Positions 47,094 through 56,397 of a stretch of 64,000 nucleotides of DNA are shown here, piece by piece; position 1 is the stretch's first letter; every line of letters starts with the position of its first letter. The DNA is taken from NCBI RefSeq assembly GCF_011316935.1, contig NZ_WLYS01000004.1, positions 1 to 64,000 of the forward strand, given 5' to 3'. Origin of the DNA: Sphingobacterium chungjuense (GTDB taxonomy: Bacteria > Bacteroidota > Bacteroidia > Sphingobacteriales > Sphingobacteriaceae). The notes under the pieces are model-generated. The model did not search any database and had not been told where the DNA came from. It saw nothing but the letters and a program-made list of their open reading frames with translations. Both the position numbers and the translations under genes were made by a program.

Positions 47094-48350
47094 CTAAAAG
47101 TCATTGCCGACGACAAATTGTAATTCTTCGTATGTGTTTAAATAATTTTTCTGTATCTCCAACATCGATTGGTACGATGCGCGCCAAGCTTGCGTAAAGT
47201 CAATAAATTCGAGCAAGGTGATTTGCTTGGAAAGCATATTTTTATGGTAATTTTCCAACATTTTGCTCTCTGCTCCTACATCCAAGGCAGACCAGCGATC
47301 GAGTGTTTGTCGGTATTGCACAAGCTGTGCGGTAAGACTTGTCAGTCGTGTATCCAAGGCAATTTCGATCGCAGATCGGTTGGCGCGCTGCTCCTCAATC
47401 TGATATTGAGCCACCTTGATATTGCCTTTATTCCGGTTGAATATAGGAAGGTCCATACTCACACCTAACCCAAAGAAATCTTGCATAATATTTCCGCCTC
47501 GATCATAGTTTATCCCGACAGTAAGATCAGGCTTTCTGTTGGCTAACTCCAGTTCCAGCTCTTTATCGGCGATTAGAAGTTGGTTTTGCTGTTTTTTGAT
47601 GCCTAAGTTATTTTCGAAAGCCATAGCTCGCGTGTCTAAAGGCACACTACGGTTGATCCGCTGTGACATATCTGCAAATGAGAGTTGTTGGATGCTCAGA
47701 TCTGGCATACTGGTCAATGCTTGAATCACCCCGATCGCCTCAATCAATTCAGCTTGCAAATCGACTTGCTCTTTTTCCATCGTGACTAGCTCCGACTGCA
47801 CGCGCAACCAATCTGCTTTCGAAATATTTTGACTGGCCGCTTGCCTTTTGAATGTCTCGCTTAGATTAGCAAACACAGTTACAGATTCTTGCAGTTTGCC
47901 GAGATCATTGCTGATTACGTACAACTCATTATATGCTTGCCGCAGGTCTTTGCGCAACTCGCGCATCACCTCTTCGTATTCAAATACGGCATTATTTTTT
48001 TCGAGCGAACGAATCGCTACGCGTTTTTTCCGCTTGCCTGCCGTCTCAATCAATTGCTCCAGATCAATCGCAAATTGCTGCGTGCGACCATAATTTCCAA
48101 ATAGCCTGGCGAACTGCTCACTGGTGCGATTACTCCAAAGATTGACCTCACTGATACTTAGCGTGGGATTGTCCCACAGCTTTTCCTGCACGATCTCGGC
48201 ATCCGCTTGGTTGACTTGGAATCGCGAGGCAATCAGCATATAATTGTTCTGCAAGAAAGCAGCCTCCAACTCTTCTAAAGAAAAGGTCTGAGCTTGCCCG
48301 ACTTGCGAAAAGAGTATGCCGGACAATAGCATGATGTATAATGTTTTCAA
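47094..48350 (-). CDS. TolC-family outer-membrane efflux protein
   Basis: This 418-residue channel protein has a signal peptide (residues 1-20, ending GQAQ) and the duplicated helical repeats of the outer-membrane efflux family (LEELEAAFLQNNYMLIASRF near the start). No ATG fits the signal, and TTG 48350 gives MKTLYIMLLSGIL, so a TTG start is likely. ATG 48332 would leave a short signal without basic residues. It is the first gene of the efflux operon and lies 99 bp after the kinase gene. Confidence 0.9.
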   Translation of the reverse strand: MKTLYIMLLSGILFSQVGQAQTFSLEELEAAFLQNNYMLIASRFQVNQADAEIVQEKLWDNPTLSISEVNLWSNRTSEQFARLFGNYGRTQQFAIDLEQLIETAGKRKKRVAIRSLEKNNAVFEYEEVMRELRKDLRQAYNELYVISNDLGKLQESVTVFANLSETFKRQAASQNISKADWLRVQSELVTMEKEQVDLQAELIEAIGVIQALTSMPDLSIQQLSFADMSQRINRSVPLDTRAMAFENNLGIKKQQNQLLIADKELELELANRKPDLTVGINYDRGGNIMQDFFGLGVSMDLPIFNRNKGNIKVAQYQIEEQRANRSAIEIALDTRLTSLTAQLVQYRQTLDRWSALDVGAESKMLENYHKNMLSKQITLLEFIDFTQAWRASYQSMLEIQKNYLNTYEELQFVVGNDF

Positions 48351-48375
48351 GACGTACTACCAATTTGTAAAGTCT

Positions 48376-48430
48376 CAAAAGTACGCGGCCAAGATTAAGC
48401 CTATTTCTGATTAAGATTAGAATTTGATTA
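48376..48430 (-). promoter_or_regulatory. Efflux operon promoter with GATTA repeats
   Basis: On the minus strand TACTTTTG (48376-48383) is a -7 element 25 bp before the tolC start. No -33 TTG is present. Instead four GATTA pentamers (plus-strand sense) begin at 48393, 48409, 48415 and 48426. Three of them are spaced 22 and 11 bp apart, two and one helical turns. This is the layout expected for an OmpR-family response-regulator site at an activated promoter. Confidence 0.6.
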
Positions 48431-48449
48431 GAAATGCTTTGCGGAAGCA

Positions 48450-49793
48450 CTAATCTTTGGAAAACAGCAAGGTAACTGTCGTGCCGGCCTGTCCAGACGC
48501 AATGTTCATCTGTATACCATGCAAAGAGAAAACAATGCTCGCCATGGACAGGCCTATGCCTTTGCCTTGATAGGCAGACGAGTTTTGCCCGCGAAAAAAA
48601 TTTTGTGTCACGCGCTCCAAATCCTCGTTTGGAATGCCAATACCATGATCTAAGATCCGAATACTCAGTTGCCCATTATTTTCATGCAGCGATAAATACA
48701 CCGTTTGGTTGTCGGAATATTTAATGGCATTTTCAACGAGGTTATTTATTGCCAGCTCCAGCAATTTGTCATTGCCATTCATCTCCAAAAAATGGTTATC
48801 CTTCACATCCATGTACACTTCGATCTGAGCATTGTGATACATCGTGGCATGCTCTACCACTTCCCAGAGCACTTCGTCAATACGCATCGGAGCAAAGTCA
48901 AAATTGGTTTTCGCACCAGTAAGCAACATCATGTGATCTAAGGTAGATTGCAAATCTTGAATGTATTCATCCAGCTGCCTAACCATAGTCTTGTATTCCT
49001 CTACGGATCTTTCTTTTTGATTGGTCACCTCCAATGTGCCCAACAATGCAGCAATCGGCGTCCGCAGCTCATGCGATACGTAATCGATGAAGTTTTTTTG
49101 AATATTAAACGTTTGGCTAATCCGTTTGATGAAACGGTTATAACTTTGAATCAGTTCGTCGACTTCTTCGTAACTGCGATCAATCGTAATAGGCACCGTA
49201 AGGTTTTGATGATCGCGGGTATTAACCTGTTCGATGATACGCAAAATAGGTTCGTAAGCAATTTTGCCAAGCCACCGCGAAAATAACAGGATGATGAGCA
49301 AACTCGATAAGAAAACCGCACTCAGAATACCTAGGAGCACATACATCAACTCATTAAAACTTTCTTTGCTGCTTCGCGTAAACACCACAAAATCTCCCTG
49401 ATTATCATGGTAATGTATACCCGCATAAAAGTCAGTTTTGGATTCAAAAACATAATAATCATCTGCTCGAGTCTTGGCCAAAACAGCTGGAGAAAGCAGC
49501 ACATCCTGTTCCATCCGCCCGTATGCTTGCTTGTCGGTACTATCATAGACCGCAATGTTGGTCGTAGAAATTAATCGTTGCAACTCATTCTGCACACTTA
49601 CATGCTCTGCATGCGTTTGCTCATCTTTCTCTAGGTAATATACTGCAGATACTAAGGTCGTATTTTGCAGATTCTTATATTCGTTTTGCTGCGCCCATCT
49701 ATAGAATAAGGTATAAATGATTACTGAGGTAAATACAAATAATACGCTAAAGATAACCAAGGAATAATATGAAAGACGCGATCTGAGCTTCAT
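48450..49793 (-). CDS. Sensor histidine kinase of the efflux locus
   Basis: This 447-residue membrane kinase has helices near residues 9-31 and 150-172 that bound a periplasmic sensor of about 118 residues. A HAMP-like linker is followed by HisKA with His241 in FIDYVSHELRTPIAALLG. The ATPase domain shows NLVENAIKYSDN, DHGIGIP and GKGIGLSMA. It starts 4 bp after its response regulator gene. It resembles CusS/CzcS-type metal sensors in arrangement. The sensor shows no obvious His/Met metal cluster, so the signal is uncertain. Confidence 0.92.
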   Translation of the reverse strand: MKLRSRLSYYSLVIFSVLFVFTSVIIYTLFYRWAQQNEYKNLQNTTLVSAVYYLEKDEQTHAEHVSVQNELQRLISTTNIAVYDSTDKQAYGRMEQDVLLSPAVLAKTRADDYYVFESKTDFYAGIHYHDNQGDFVVFTRSSKESFNELMYVLLGILSAVFLSSLLIILLFSRWLGKIAYEPILRIIEQVNTRDHQNLTVPITIDRSYEEVDELIQSYNRFIKRISQTFNIQKNFIDYVSHELRTPIAALLGTLEVTNQKERSVEEYKTMVRQLDEYIQDLQSTLDHMMLLTGAKTNFDFAPMRIDEVLWEVVEHATMYHNAQIEVYMDVKDNHFLEMNGNDKLLELAINNLVENAIKYSDNQTVYLSLHENNGQLSIRILDHGIGIPNEDLERVTQNFFRGQNSSAYQGKGIGLSMASIVFSLHGIQMNIASGQAGTTVTLLFSKD

Positions 49794-49797
49794 ATGA

Positions 49798-50481
49798 TCA
49801 GATATTGGTACTTTTAAACATATAGCCGATACCTTTCACCGTGTAGATGTATTTGAGATCGGCTGTTTCCAACTTGTTTCGAAGATAGGATATGTATACG
49901 TCTACCACATTGGTATGGTTGTCGAAATGAATATTCCACACCGCATTTAATATTTGTAGGCGACTCAAGGCCATATTCTTGTGATCCACCAAATATTTAA
50001 ACAGCTTAAATTCGCGAGGCGAAAGCTCAATGGCCACCCCGCCCCTACTTACTTGATATTGATGTAGATCAATCTGTAAATCGGCAATTTCAAGAATGTT
50101 AGAACGCGGTGTAGGCTGTTGACCATGACGTCGTGTTAAAGCTTGGATTCGTGATAACAATTCCGCAAAATGAAATGGTTTTGTCATGTAATCATCGGCA
50201 CCAGAATCCAATGCCGATACTTTGTCATTCACGGTTTGCAAGGCGCTCAACATCAATATCGGTACGAGATTCTTTTTGTAGCGAAGCGATTGCACTAGCT
50301 GAATGCCATCCATCTTGGGCAACATCACATCTACGATCATCAAATCCCACGACATCTCGATATAATGTTCGAGCACTTCCTCTGCATTTTTGGATAGCGT
50401 GACCGAATAGCCAACTTCTTCCAATCCCTTTATCAGAAAGCTGCTTATACGATTATCATCTTCTACTAGTAAGATTTGCAT
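49798..50481 (-). CDS. OmpR-family response regulator of the efflux locus
   Basis: This 227-residue regulator starts at ATG 50481 (MQILLVEDDNRISSF). A longer frame upstream adds 24 residues with no receiver homology. Phospho-acceptor Asp51 lies in DLMIVDVMLP, and the winged-helix effector domain ends in YTVKGIGYMFK. It heads a minus-strand locus with its kinase and probably activates the TolC-adaptor-RND operon through the GATTA repeats at 48393-48430. Confidence 0.92.
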   Translation of the reverse strand: MQILLVEDDNRISSFLIKGLEEVGYSVTLSKNAEEVLEHYIEMSWDLMIVDVMLPKMDGIQLVQSLRYKKNLVPILMLSALQTVNDKVSALDSGADDYMTKPFHFAELLSRIQALTRRHGQQPTPRSNILEIADLQIDLHQYQVSRGGVAIELSPREFKLFKYLVDHKNMALSRLQILNAVWNIHFDNHTNVVDVYISYLRNKLETADLKYIYTVKGIGYMFKSTNI

Positions 50482-50642
50482 AGAAATGGATTGAACCTCA
50501 ACGACCGAGAACTGTTGCCTACAAACCGCAACGAATCCTATCGGGCTATGCACGAAGATACTAAAAACGGACTGAAATAATGCTTATGCGCAAAGCAGCA
50601 CGGTGGATTGACAAAGAAGAAGTATATCAGCCGGATATCATT

Positions 50643-50650
50643 TATCTTTG
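50643..50650 (+). promoter_or_regulatory. -7 element of the Crp/Fnr-family gene
   Basis: TATCTTTG matches TAnnTTTG and lies 20 bp before the ATG at 50671, which implies a leader of about 14 nt. Confidence 0.55.
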
Positions 50651-50670
50651 CAAATCCTATTCAACAATGA

Positions 50671-51243
50671 ATGAACACTTTCATCGAACAAGTAGAACGG
50701 TATCAAAAGCTTTCGACAGAGAGTAGCAATGCTTTTCTAGAAATCTGCGTGAAACAGGAAATAAAAAAAGGCACATTTTTGCAATTGGCGGATGAGCCTG
50801 CGAAATACATCTATTTTATCGTAAAAGGTCTGGCAGGATACTATACAACGACCAAAAATGGTGATGTGTGCTATAAAATGTTTTTTGCAGAGAATAGTTT
50901 TGTAGCGTCCACCTCTGCCACGATCAGTCATTTGCACAGCCAATTTGCGATTGTGGCTCTCGAAGATTTCAGCATCATCAGATACCTAGTCGACAGTTTT
51001 AAACAACTTTGCAATACTTATCATGACATCGCATTATTTCATATGCATTATCTGGAAATCAATTGGGTGCTAAAAAAAGAACCTTTAGAAATCGCACTGC
51101 GTAATGAAACGGCAAAAGAGCGATACCTAAAATTGCAACATGATTTGCCCATGTTTATGCGTTTGAAAAAACATCATATTGCCTCTTACCTCGGCATCAC
51201 TCCTACGCAACTAAGCCGTATCATCAAAGAGTTGAAAAGGTAA
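50671..51243 (+). CDS. Crp/Fnr-family transcriptional regulator
   Basis: This 190-residue regulator has an N-terminal cyclic-nucleotide-binding-like fold (about residues 20-110, EIKKGTFLQLADEPAKYIYF). The C-terminal DNA-binding helix-turn-helix is shorter than usual: MRLKKHHIASYLGITPTQLS. No residues for cAMP or an Fe-S cluster can be named with confidence. Many Bacteroidota members of this group have unknown ligands. A repeated ACATTTGT motif lies between it and the Rid gene and may be its operator. Confidence 0.87.
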   Translation: MNTFIEQVERYQKLSTESSNAFLEICVKQEIKKGTFLQLADEPAKYIYFIVKGLAGYYTTTKNGDVCYKMFFAENSFVASTSATISHLHSQFAIVALEDFSIIRYLVDSFKQLCNTYHDIALFHMHYLEINWVLKKEPLEIALRNETAKERYLKLQHDLPMFMRLKKHHIASYLGITPTQLSRIIKELKR

Positions 51244-51250
51244 AACCTCA

Positions 51251-51308
51251 ACATTTGTATACGTTTTTGTAGGCGCTACTTGCCACATTTGTCTTAAAAT
51301 ACAAATGT
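51251..51308. promoter_or_regulatory. ACATTTGT operator-like repeats upstream of the Rid gene
   Basis: ACATTTGT at 51251-51258 and at 51285-51292, and its complement ACAAATGT at 51301-51308, form one half-site plus an 8-8-8 inverted repeat. The right arm ends one base before the ATG at 51310. A dimeric regulator bound here would cover the translation start region. The adjacent Crp/Fnr-family gene is the obvious candidate. Confidence 0.5.
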
Positions 51309-51309
51309 A

Positions 51310-51723
51310 ATGAATAAGACAAATAGACACACCATCAACCCAACAGATCTCTTTGATCCGACTCCTTATGGATTTGCCCACAGTATCAAAGTAACCAATC
51401 CAACGTCGATATGCTTCGTATCCGGACAAAGCGGCGGCATCGGACTTAATCATGAACTTTCGACCGATTTCAGGACGCAAGTACGCGCCGCACTACAAAA
51501 TTTGAAGCTGCAACTGGAGCTACAATCTTTCAATATGCACGATGTGGTAAAGATCACTTTGTTGATCGTAGATCACAATGAAGACAAATTAGCGATGTGG
51601 AGTGAGGAAGCTCGTGCGAATTGGGAAAAGACAGCTCTGCCTACCAGTACGCTCATTCCTGTTCAACAATTAGCGCTTAGCGGCATGCTTTTTGAAATCG
51701 ATGCCATCGCGCAGAAAAGTTGA
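51310..51723 (+). CDS. Rid-family protein (YjgF/YER057c/UK114-like)
   Basis: This 137-residue protein has the Rid fold order: SICFVSGQSGG, then TQVRAALQNLKLQLE, DVVKITLLIVD and a final FEIDAIA strand. Canonical RidA deaminates 2-aminoacrylate with an Arg in the C-terminal VARLP segment. By my alignment the Arg position is Gln here (PVQQLALSG). It may therefore belong to a Rid subgroup without that Arg. It starts one base after an inverted repeat and precedes a VOC gene. Confidence 0.8.
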   Translation: MNKTNRHTINPTDLFDPTPYGFAHSIKVTNPTSICFVSGQSGGIGLNHELSTDFRTQVRAALQNLKLQLELQSFNMHDVVKITLLIVDHNEDKLAMWSEEARANWEKTALPTSTLIPVQQLALSGMLFEIDAIAQKS

Positions 51724-51779
51724 TTAATGAATACTTACTAGATGCTAATAACACTAAATTTGTTATAAGATTTGTACAG

Positions 51780-52235
51780 ATGATAAACGGAATATACGAA
51801 ACACACATACAGGTAAGTAACCTAGAAAAAGCTATTGCATTTTACACTGAAATTTTGGGTTTAACTGTGGGCCATTTGGATGATGATCGCCGAATTGCTT
51901 TCCTGTATATGCCCAACAATGACAAAACGAGTATGCTAGGCCTTTGGGAAGAAACCAATAATTTGCAAACCCGTCATTTTGCATTCCATTGTGATAAAGA
52001 TTTTGTATTAAGCAAATCGGTGGATTTTCTGCAAAAGCATCATCTTGTGCCTTACAATTTTTTGAAAGACGGATCTGTGCAACCGATGGTTTTTTGTTGG
52101 ATGCCGGCATTGGCGATCTATTTCAACGATCCGGATGGCAATCAACTGGAATTCCTAGCTTTGCTTGATGGTACGCCTAAACCAAGCTTAGGTGTATTAT
52201 CTTATGACGATTGGTTGGCGCAATCAGAATCGTAA
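51780..52235 (+). CDS. VOC-family (glyoxalase/dioxygenase-like) protein
   Basis: This 151-residue protein is translated from ATG 51780. A TTG upstream at 51720 is less likely. It has the VOC fold: MINGIYETHIQVSNLEKAIAFY, RHFAFHC, and a C-terminal NDPDGNQLEFLALL. Candidate metal ligands are His9, a His in RHFAFH and the Glu in QLEF. The reaction is not predictable: members include glyoxalase I, fosfomycin-resistance proteins and dioxygenases. It lies 56 bp after the Rid gene. Confidence 0.82.
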   Translation: MINGIYETHIQVSNLEKAIAFYTEILGLTVGHLDDDRRIAFLYMPNNDKTSMLGLWEETNNLQTRHFAFHCDKDFVLSKSVDFLQKHHLVPYNFLKDGSVQPMVFCWMPALAIYFNDPDGNQLEFLALLDGTPKPSLGVLSYDDWLAQSES

Positions 52236-52340
52236 TTCTATTATATTTCGAAACCCAACATGATGTTTTATTAGCGTACTTATAAATAATAGACATCATA
52301 TATCAATAACAAGCACACTATTAAACACAAATAAACATCT

Positions 52341-52877
52341 ATGAGATTCAATTTATTTTTATCCCTTACAGCTTTAACTATTGGCCTATTGATGAGCTGC
52401 AATCGCCCATCACCAGATGAATTCTTTCAAACCACGGTTTTAAATACTAATATTCTTAATGAGTTTGCATCGGAACGTTTTGCCAAATCTTTAGTAGCGG
52501 AAACTGTTGAATTTCCGGATATGCCCGACACCAAAAAGAAGGGTGACGAAGCACAACAAATTGTAGACAACAAAATTGCTTACATCGAGCAGACGATTAA
52601 AAAGATTGAAGATAGTACAGCTCCGGATGAGGATGGCAAAGTGCTCCAGAAAGCAGCCTTGGATCTCTTCAAATTTGTACTGCCCGTATATCAAAAAGAA
52701 TATAAAAATCTGGCGAAGATGTGTGATCAAAAACAAACAGAAAATGAAATCATGGCCGAATCTGAAAAGATTATTGAAACATATGGATCAGCTTATGAAG
52801 AGAAGTATGTCGCTCTTCTCACGTTGGGACAGGATTACGCAGAGAAACACAATCTAAACGTTTCCTTTGGCAATTAG
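52341..52877 (+). CDS. Putative lipoprotein, unknown function
   Basis: This 178-residue protein has a lipoprotein signal: hydrophobic residues 4-19, then MSCNRPSPDEF, so Cys20 would be lipidated. The mature part is predicted to be mostly helical and rich in Lys and Glu, for example NKIAYIEQTIKKIEDSTAPD and CDQKQTENEIMAESEKIIE. I do not recognise a family. It lies between two VOC genes on the same strand. Confidence 0.72.
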   Translation: MRFNLFLSLTALTIGLLMSCNRPSPDEFFQTTVLNTNILNEFASERFAKSLVAETVEFPDMPDTKKKGDEAQQIVDNKIAYIEQTIKKIEDSTAPDEDGKVLQKAALDLFKFVLPVYQKEYKNLAKMCDQKQTENEIMAESEKIIETYGSAYEEKYVALLTLGQDYAEKHNLNVSFGN

Positions 52878-52915
52878 CTTTCTATGATAGAGACCCTTTC
52901 GTAAAACAACACACC

Positions 52916-53257
52916 ATGACGAACAACCATATCAACTATATTGAATTCAAGGCTCAAGATCTACCCGCTACTAAAGCGTTTTACACCAAGGCTTTCGCAT
53001 GGAATTTCACCGATTATGGCGCCAATTACGTGGCATTTTCAGGAAGCGGCTTAGATGGCGGTTTTGAAGGAATAGAAGAAGAAATCATCAATGGTGCACT
53101 AGTTGTGCTGTATCATGAAGATTTAGCTTTAGCAAAAGACAATGTTGTGCAAGCTGGTGGAACGATCACTAAAGATATATTTTCTTTTCCGGGAGGGCAT
53201 CGCTTTCAATTTCTAGATCCATCTGGCAATGAATTAGCTGTTTGGTCAGATCGATAA
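52916..53257 (+). CDS. VOC-family protein
   Basis: This compact 113-residue single-domain member starts NHINYIEFKAQDLPATKAFY and has the family end GHRFQFLDPSGNELAVWS. The N-terminal His and a C-terminal Glu in NELAVW could ligate a metal. Such short VOC proteins occur widely in Bacteroidota and their substrates are mostly unknown. It is the last plus-strand gene of this cluster and converges with an MFS gene across a hairpin. Confidence 0.85.
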   Translation: MTNNHINYIEFKAQDLPATKAFYTKAFAWNFTDYGANYVAFSGSGLDGGFEGIEEEIINGALVVLYHEDLALAKDNVVQAGGTITKDIFSFPGGHRFQFLDPSGNELAVWSDR

Positions 53258-53274
53258 ACTATTCACTTTAATGC

Positions 53275-53306
53275 TGATGCTCTAAAAATTGAGTTTTAGA
53301 GCATCA
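53275..53306. terminator. Hairpin between convergent VOC and MFS genes
   Basis: TGATGCTCTAAAA and TTTTAGAGCATCA form a perfect 13-bp stem around ATTGAG. No long T tract follows outside the stem, but the TTTT in the arm and the convergent context fit a bidirectional terminator. Confidence 0.65.
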
Positions 53307-53340
53307 ACATGCTATTTTACCTGTATTATATACGATGAAC

Positions 53341-54555
53341 TTAAGTATTCGCGGCTGCTAAACGTACTTTTCTACTGAATAATAAATGTGCCACCAAGCC
53401 CAACAACCCAAAGGTAGCTCCTACCGCACAAACACCTTCCCACTGAGCATACTGCCAGGCGATCGAAGCCAACCATGTGCCGAGTGATCCTCCGATAAAA
53501 TAGCAAACCATGTACACGGTATTCAGCCTATTGACTGCCTCTATCTTTAGGGCAAAATAATCCGTTTGATTCATAATGTGACTACCCTGCACTCCTAGAT
53601 CCAGAAGAATTACTCCCACAATGAGTCCCCAATATGTTTCGCCTGCGAAATAAGTAAATCCCCAACTGCCGATCAAAACCAACAACGAATATAATATCGT
53701 ACGGTATGTACCTATGGCCGATTGCAGTTTACCTACTTTTGCTGCAGCCAAAGCTCCGACTGCACCAGCTAAACCAAAACTTCCTACAACTGAAGCGCCT
53801 ACACTAAAGGGCGGCTGCTCCATATGAAATACTAAGGTTGTAAATACAGCAGACATAGAGCCAAAGGCCATAGCCCCACGAAAAGACGCCAACTGCAAAA
53901 CAGGTTGCGTCCTTGCTAGCTCAACCACAGAAAGCATCAATTGCTTATAGCTACCTTTAAAGTTAGGGTGCATTTCGGGAAGCATTTTGTAAATCACAAA
54001 CCAAACAAAAACCATTATTCCGGCTGCAATACCAAACATAGAACGCCATCCCCACAATTCGCCTACAATACCTCCGAAAAAACGCGAAAGCAGAATACCC
54101 AATAACAAGCCCGACATCACCAATCCAATATTAGTTGATTTTTCTCGGTCATTTGAAAGCTGTGCTGCGATCGGAACAAACAGTTGCGGAATGACTGAAG
54201 TAGCTCCAATCAACAAACTTGCTACATAAAGCATCCATAGCTCGCGTGCAAAAGTCATCCATAATAAAGAGGCAATAACCAAGATTAAATCGATTAGAAT
54301 AAGCCTTTTCCGTAAGAGTTTGTCGCCTAAAGGCACGACCAATAACAGTCCTGCAGCGTATCCTATCTGAGTTAATACGGATATTTTGCCTGCTGCACTT
54401 TCAGCAATGTTAAACTCTGAAGCAATAAGCGCCAATAAAGGTTGATTGTAATAATTGTTCGCTACGACTAGTCCTGAAATGATAGCCATCAGCCAGACCA
54501 GTGTCCTCGACAAGCCGCTTGCGGCATCTTCCTGCATAGAATTAATATTTGTCAT
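53341..54555 (-). CDS. MFS transporter
   Basis: This protein has 404 residues and about 12 membrane helices, translated from ATG 54555. A TTG 30 bp upstream is less likely. The start includes LVWLMAIISGLVVANNYYNQ, and the helix 2-3 loop has LLLVVPLGDKLLRKR. The NNYYNQPLL segment and overall pattern match the YnfM/sugar- or drug-export-like MFS group. The substrate is unknown. It may be functionally linked to the Rid/VOC cluster, with which it converges. Confidence 0.87.
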   Translation of the reverse strand: MTNINSMQEDAASGLSRTLVWLMAIISGLVVANNYYNQPLLALIASEFNIAESAAGKISVLTQIGYAAGLLLVVPLGDKLLRKRLILIDLILVIASLLWMTFARELWMLYVASLLIGATSVIPQLFVPIAAQLSNDREKSTNIGLVMSGLLLGILLSRFFGGIVGELWGWRSMFGIAAGIMVFVWFVIYKMLPEMHPNFKGSYKQLMLSVVELARTQPVLQLASFRGAMAFGSMSAVFTTLVFHMEQPPFSVGASVVGSFGLAGAVGALAAAKVGKLQSAIGTYRTILYSLLVLIGSWGFTYFAGETYWGLIVGVILLDLGVQGSHIMNQTDYFALKIEAVNRLNTVYMVCYFIGGSLGTWLASIAWQYAQWEGVCAVGATFGLLGLVAHLLFSRKVRLAAANT

Positions 54556-54726
54556 TATTTTAATGAATAAATTTACATCAAGCAAAAAAACGATTAAAGA
54601 TATTTATTTTCGCTAAACATAAAAAAGTACTACTACTACTACTTTACAGGCAAATCATCAATTTGTTTCACAAACGCTACGCTTAGTATGTATTCTGTGG
54701 AGAAACATCTTGGCATCAAATATCAT

Positions 54727-54762
54727 AAAAAAACAAAGCCGCCCCATTTTAGGACAGCTTTG
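54727..54762 (-). terminator. Intrinsic terminator after rny
   Basis: On the minus strand CAAAGCTGTCC pairs through 11 bp (two G-U) with GGGCGGCTTTG and is followed by a run of T. It lies 45 bp after the rny stop codon. Confidence 0.75.
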
Positions 54763-54806
54763 CTTGTTATACCTATTTAAACCAACTCATGATGAGTATT
54801 AATTAG

Positions 54807-56366
54807 TTATTTAGCAAACGAAACAGATCTAGTTTCCCGAATTACAGTTACTTTTATTTGACCTGGATAGGTCATCTCCGTCTGAATGCGGTTAGAAATA
54901 TCCGCCGCCAAGATTTCGGCATCGGTATCGTTTACTTTTTCGCTTTCTACGACGACGCGCAGTTCACGACCAGCTTGTATAGCAAAGGTTTTCTCTACAC
55001 CCGGATAAGATAGCGCGAGATCTTCCAATTCCTTCAATCGCTTGATGTAGCTTTCCACTACTTCTCTACGCGCCCCCGGACGTGCACCAGAAATCGCATC
55101 ACAAGCCTGAATAATTGGTGAGATCATCGAGGTCATCTCGATCTCGTCGTGGTGAGCGCCGATCGCATTACATACTTCTGGATGTTCTTTATATTTTTCG
55201 GCCAACTGCATACCCAAGATGGCGTGTGGCAGTTCTGGATTATCGTCGGGCACTTTACCAATATCGTGTAATAGTCCAGCACGTTTAGCCAGTTTTACAT
55301 TCAAGCCCAATTCTGCTGCCATTGTTGCCGCAAAATTTGCCACCTCGCGCGAGTGTTGTAATAAGTTTTGCCCGTAAGATGAGCGGTAACGCATGCGGCC
55401 AACCATACGAATCAATTCCGGATGCAATCCGTGAATTCCTAAATCAATAGCAGTACGTTCACCGATTTCTACAATTTCATCTTCGATTTGTGAGCGTGTT
55501 TTCGCCACTACTTCTTCAATACGAGCTGGGTGAATACGGCCATCCGTTACCAAACGGTGAAGCGATAAACGCGCAATTTCGCGACGCACAGGATCAAACC
55601 CAGAAAGGATAATCGCTTCAGGTGTATCATCCACAATGATTTCTACGCCCGTTGCCGCTTCCAATGCACGAATATTACGACCTTCGCGGCCAATAATGCG
55701 TCCTTTGACTTCGTCATTTTCGATATTGAAAATCGATACGGTATTCTCAATGGCAGATTCTGTAGCGGTACGTTGTATGGTTTGGATCACGACTTTCTTC
55801 GCTTCTTTCGACGCGGTCAATTTCGCTTCATCTACAATATCTTTGATCTGCATGATCGCCTGCGAACGTGCTTCTTCGCGTAGTGAACTTACCAATTGCT
55901 CCTTGGCTTCCTCAGCCGTCAATCCAGCGATCGTTTCCAGCTGTTTGATGTGCTGATTCTTCAACGCCTCTACTTCTTCGCGCTTTTTGTCATTGATCTC
56001 GATCATTTGCTCTAGCTTTTTGCCACGGGCTTCCAGCTCTTGCTTATCGCGATTGGCATTTTCCAACTTTTGGTTGAGCGACTGTTCTTTTTGTTTGATA
56101 GAGTTCTCTTTCTGAGCGACAGTGCTATTACGTTGATTTACTTCTTTCTCGTGCTCCGCTTTTAATTGTAGGAATTTTTCTTTTGCTTCAAGATGACGTT
56201 GTTTCTTAACGTGCTCCGCTTGTTTTTCGGCTTCCTTTACGATATTTTCTGCCTTTTCATTGGCAGTCTGCTCCTGTTTCTTGAGCAACATCTGTAATAG
56301 GTATCGCCCGATCACGATGCCTATTACCAGCGATATGATGATCGATATGGTGATAGATATATCCAT
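54807..56366 (-). CDS. rny: Ribonuclease Y
   Basis: This 519-residue membrane-anchored endoribonuclease initiates mRNA decay. The order is an N-terminal helix (about residues 4-25, [17 protein letters not shown]), a long coiled coil (about 28-190, rich in Glu/Lys/Gln), a KH domain ([20 protein letters not shown]) and an HD domain with the metal-binding pair [15 protein letters not shown]. Length is typical. It lies just downstream of a candidate 6S RNA and zapA, an order I associate with Bacteroidota. Confidence 0.97.
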   Translation of the reverse strand: MDISITISIIISLVIGIVIGRYLLQMLLKKQEQTANEKAENIVKEAEKQAEHVKKQRHLEAKEKFLQLKAEHEKEVNQRNSTVAQKENSIKQKEQSLNQKLENANRDKQELEARGKKLEQMIEINDKKREEVEALKNQHIKQLETIAGLTAEEAKEQLVSSLREEARSQAIMQIKDIVDEAKLTASKEAKKVVIQTIQRTATESAIENTVSIFNIENDEVKGRIIGREGRNIRALEAATGVEIIVDDTPEAIILSGFDPVRREIARLSLHRLVTDGRIHPARIEEVVAKTRSQIEDEIVEIGERTAIDLGIHGLHPELIRMVGRMRYRSSYGQNLLQHSREVANFAATMAAELGLNVKLAKRAGLLHDIGKVPDDNPELPHAILGMQLAEKYKEHPEVCNAIGAHHDEIEMTSMISPIIQACDAISGARPGARREVVESYIKRLKELEDLALSYPGVEKTFAIQAGRELRVVVESEKVNDTDAEILAADISNRIQTEMTYPGQIKVTVIRETRSVSFAK

Positions 56367-56397
56367 TTTATATAGAGTAAATAATTAAAATTCAGTC

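Noticed and set aside
49798..50553. Longer response regulator starting at 50553
   Set aside because: The extra 24 residues have no receiver homology. ATG 50481 gives the standard MQILLVEDD start.
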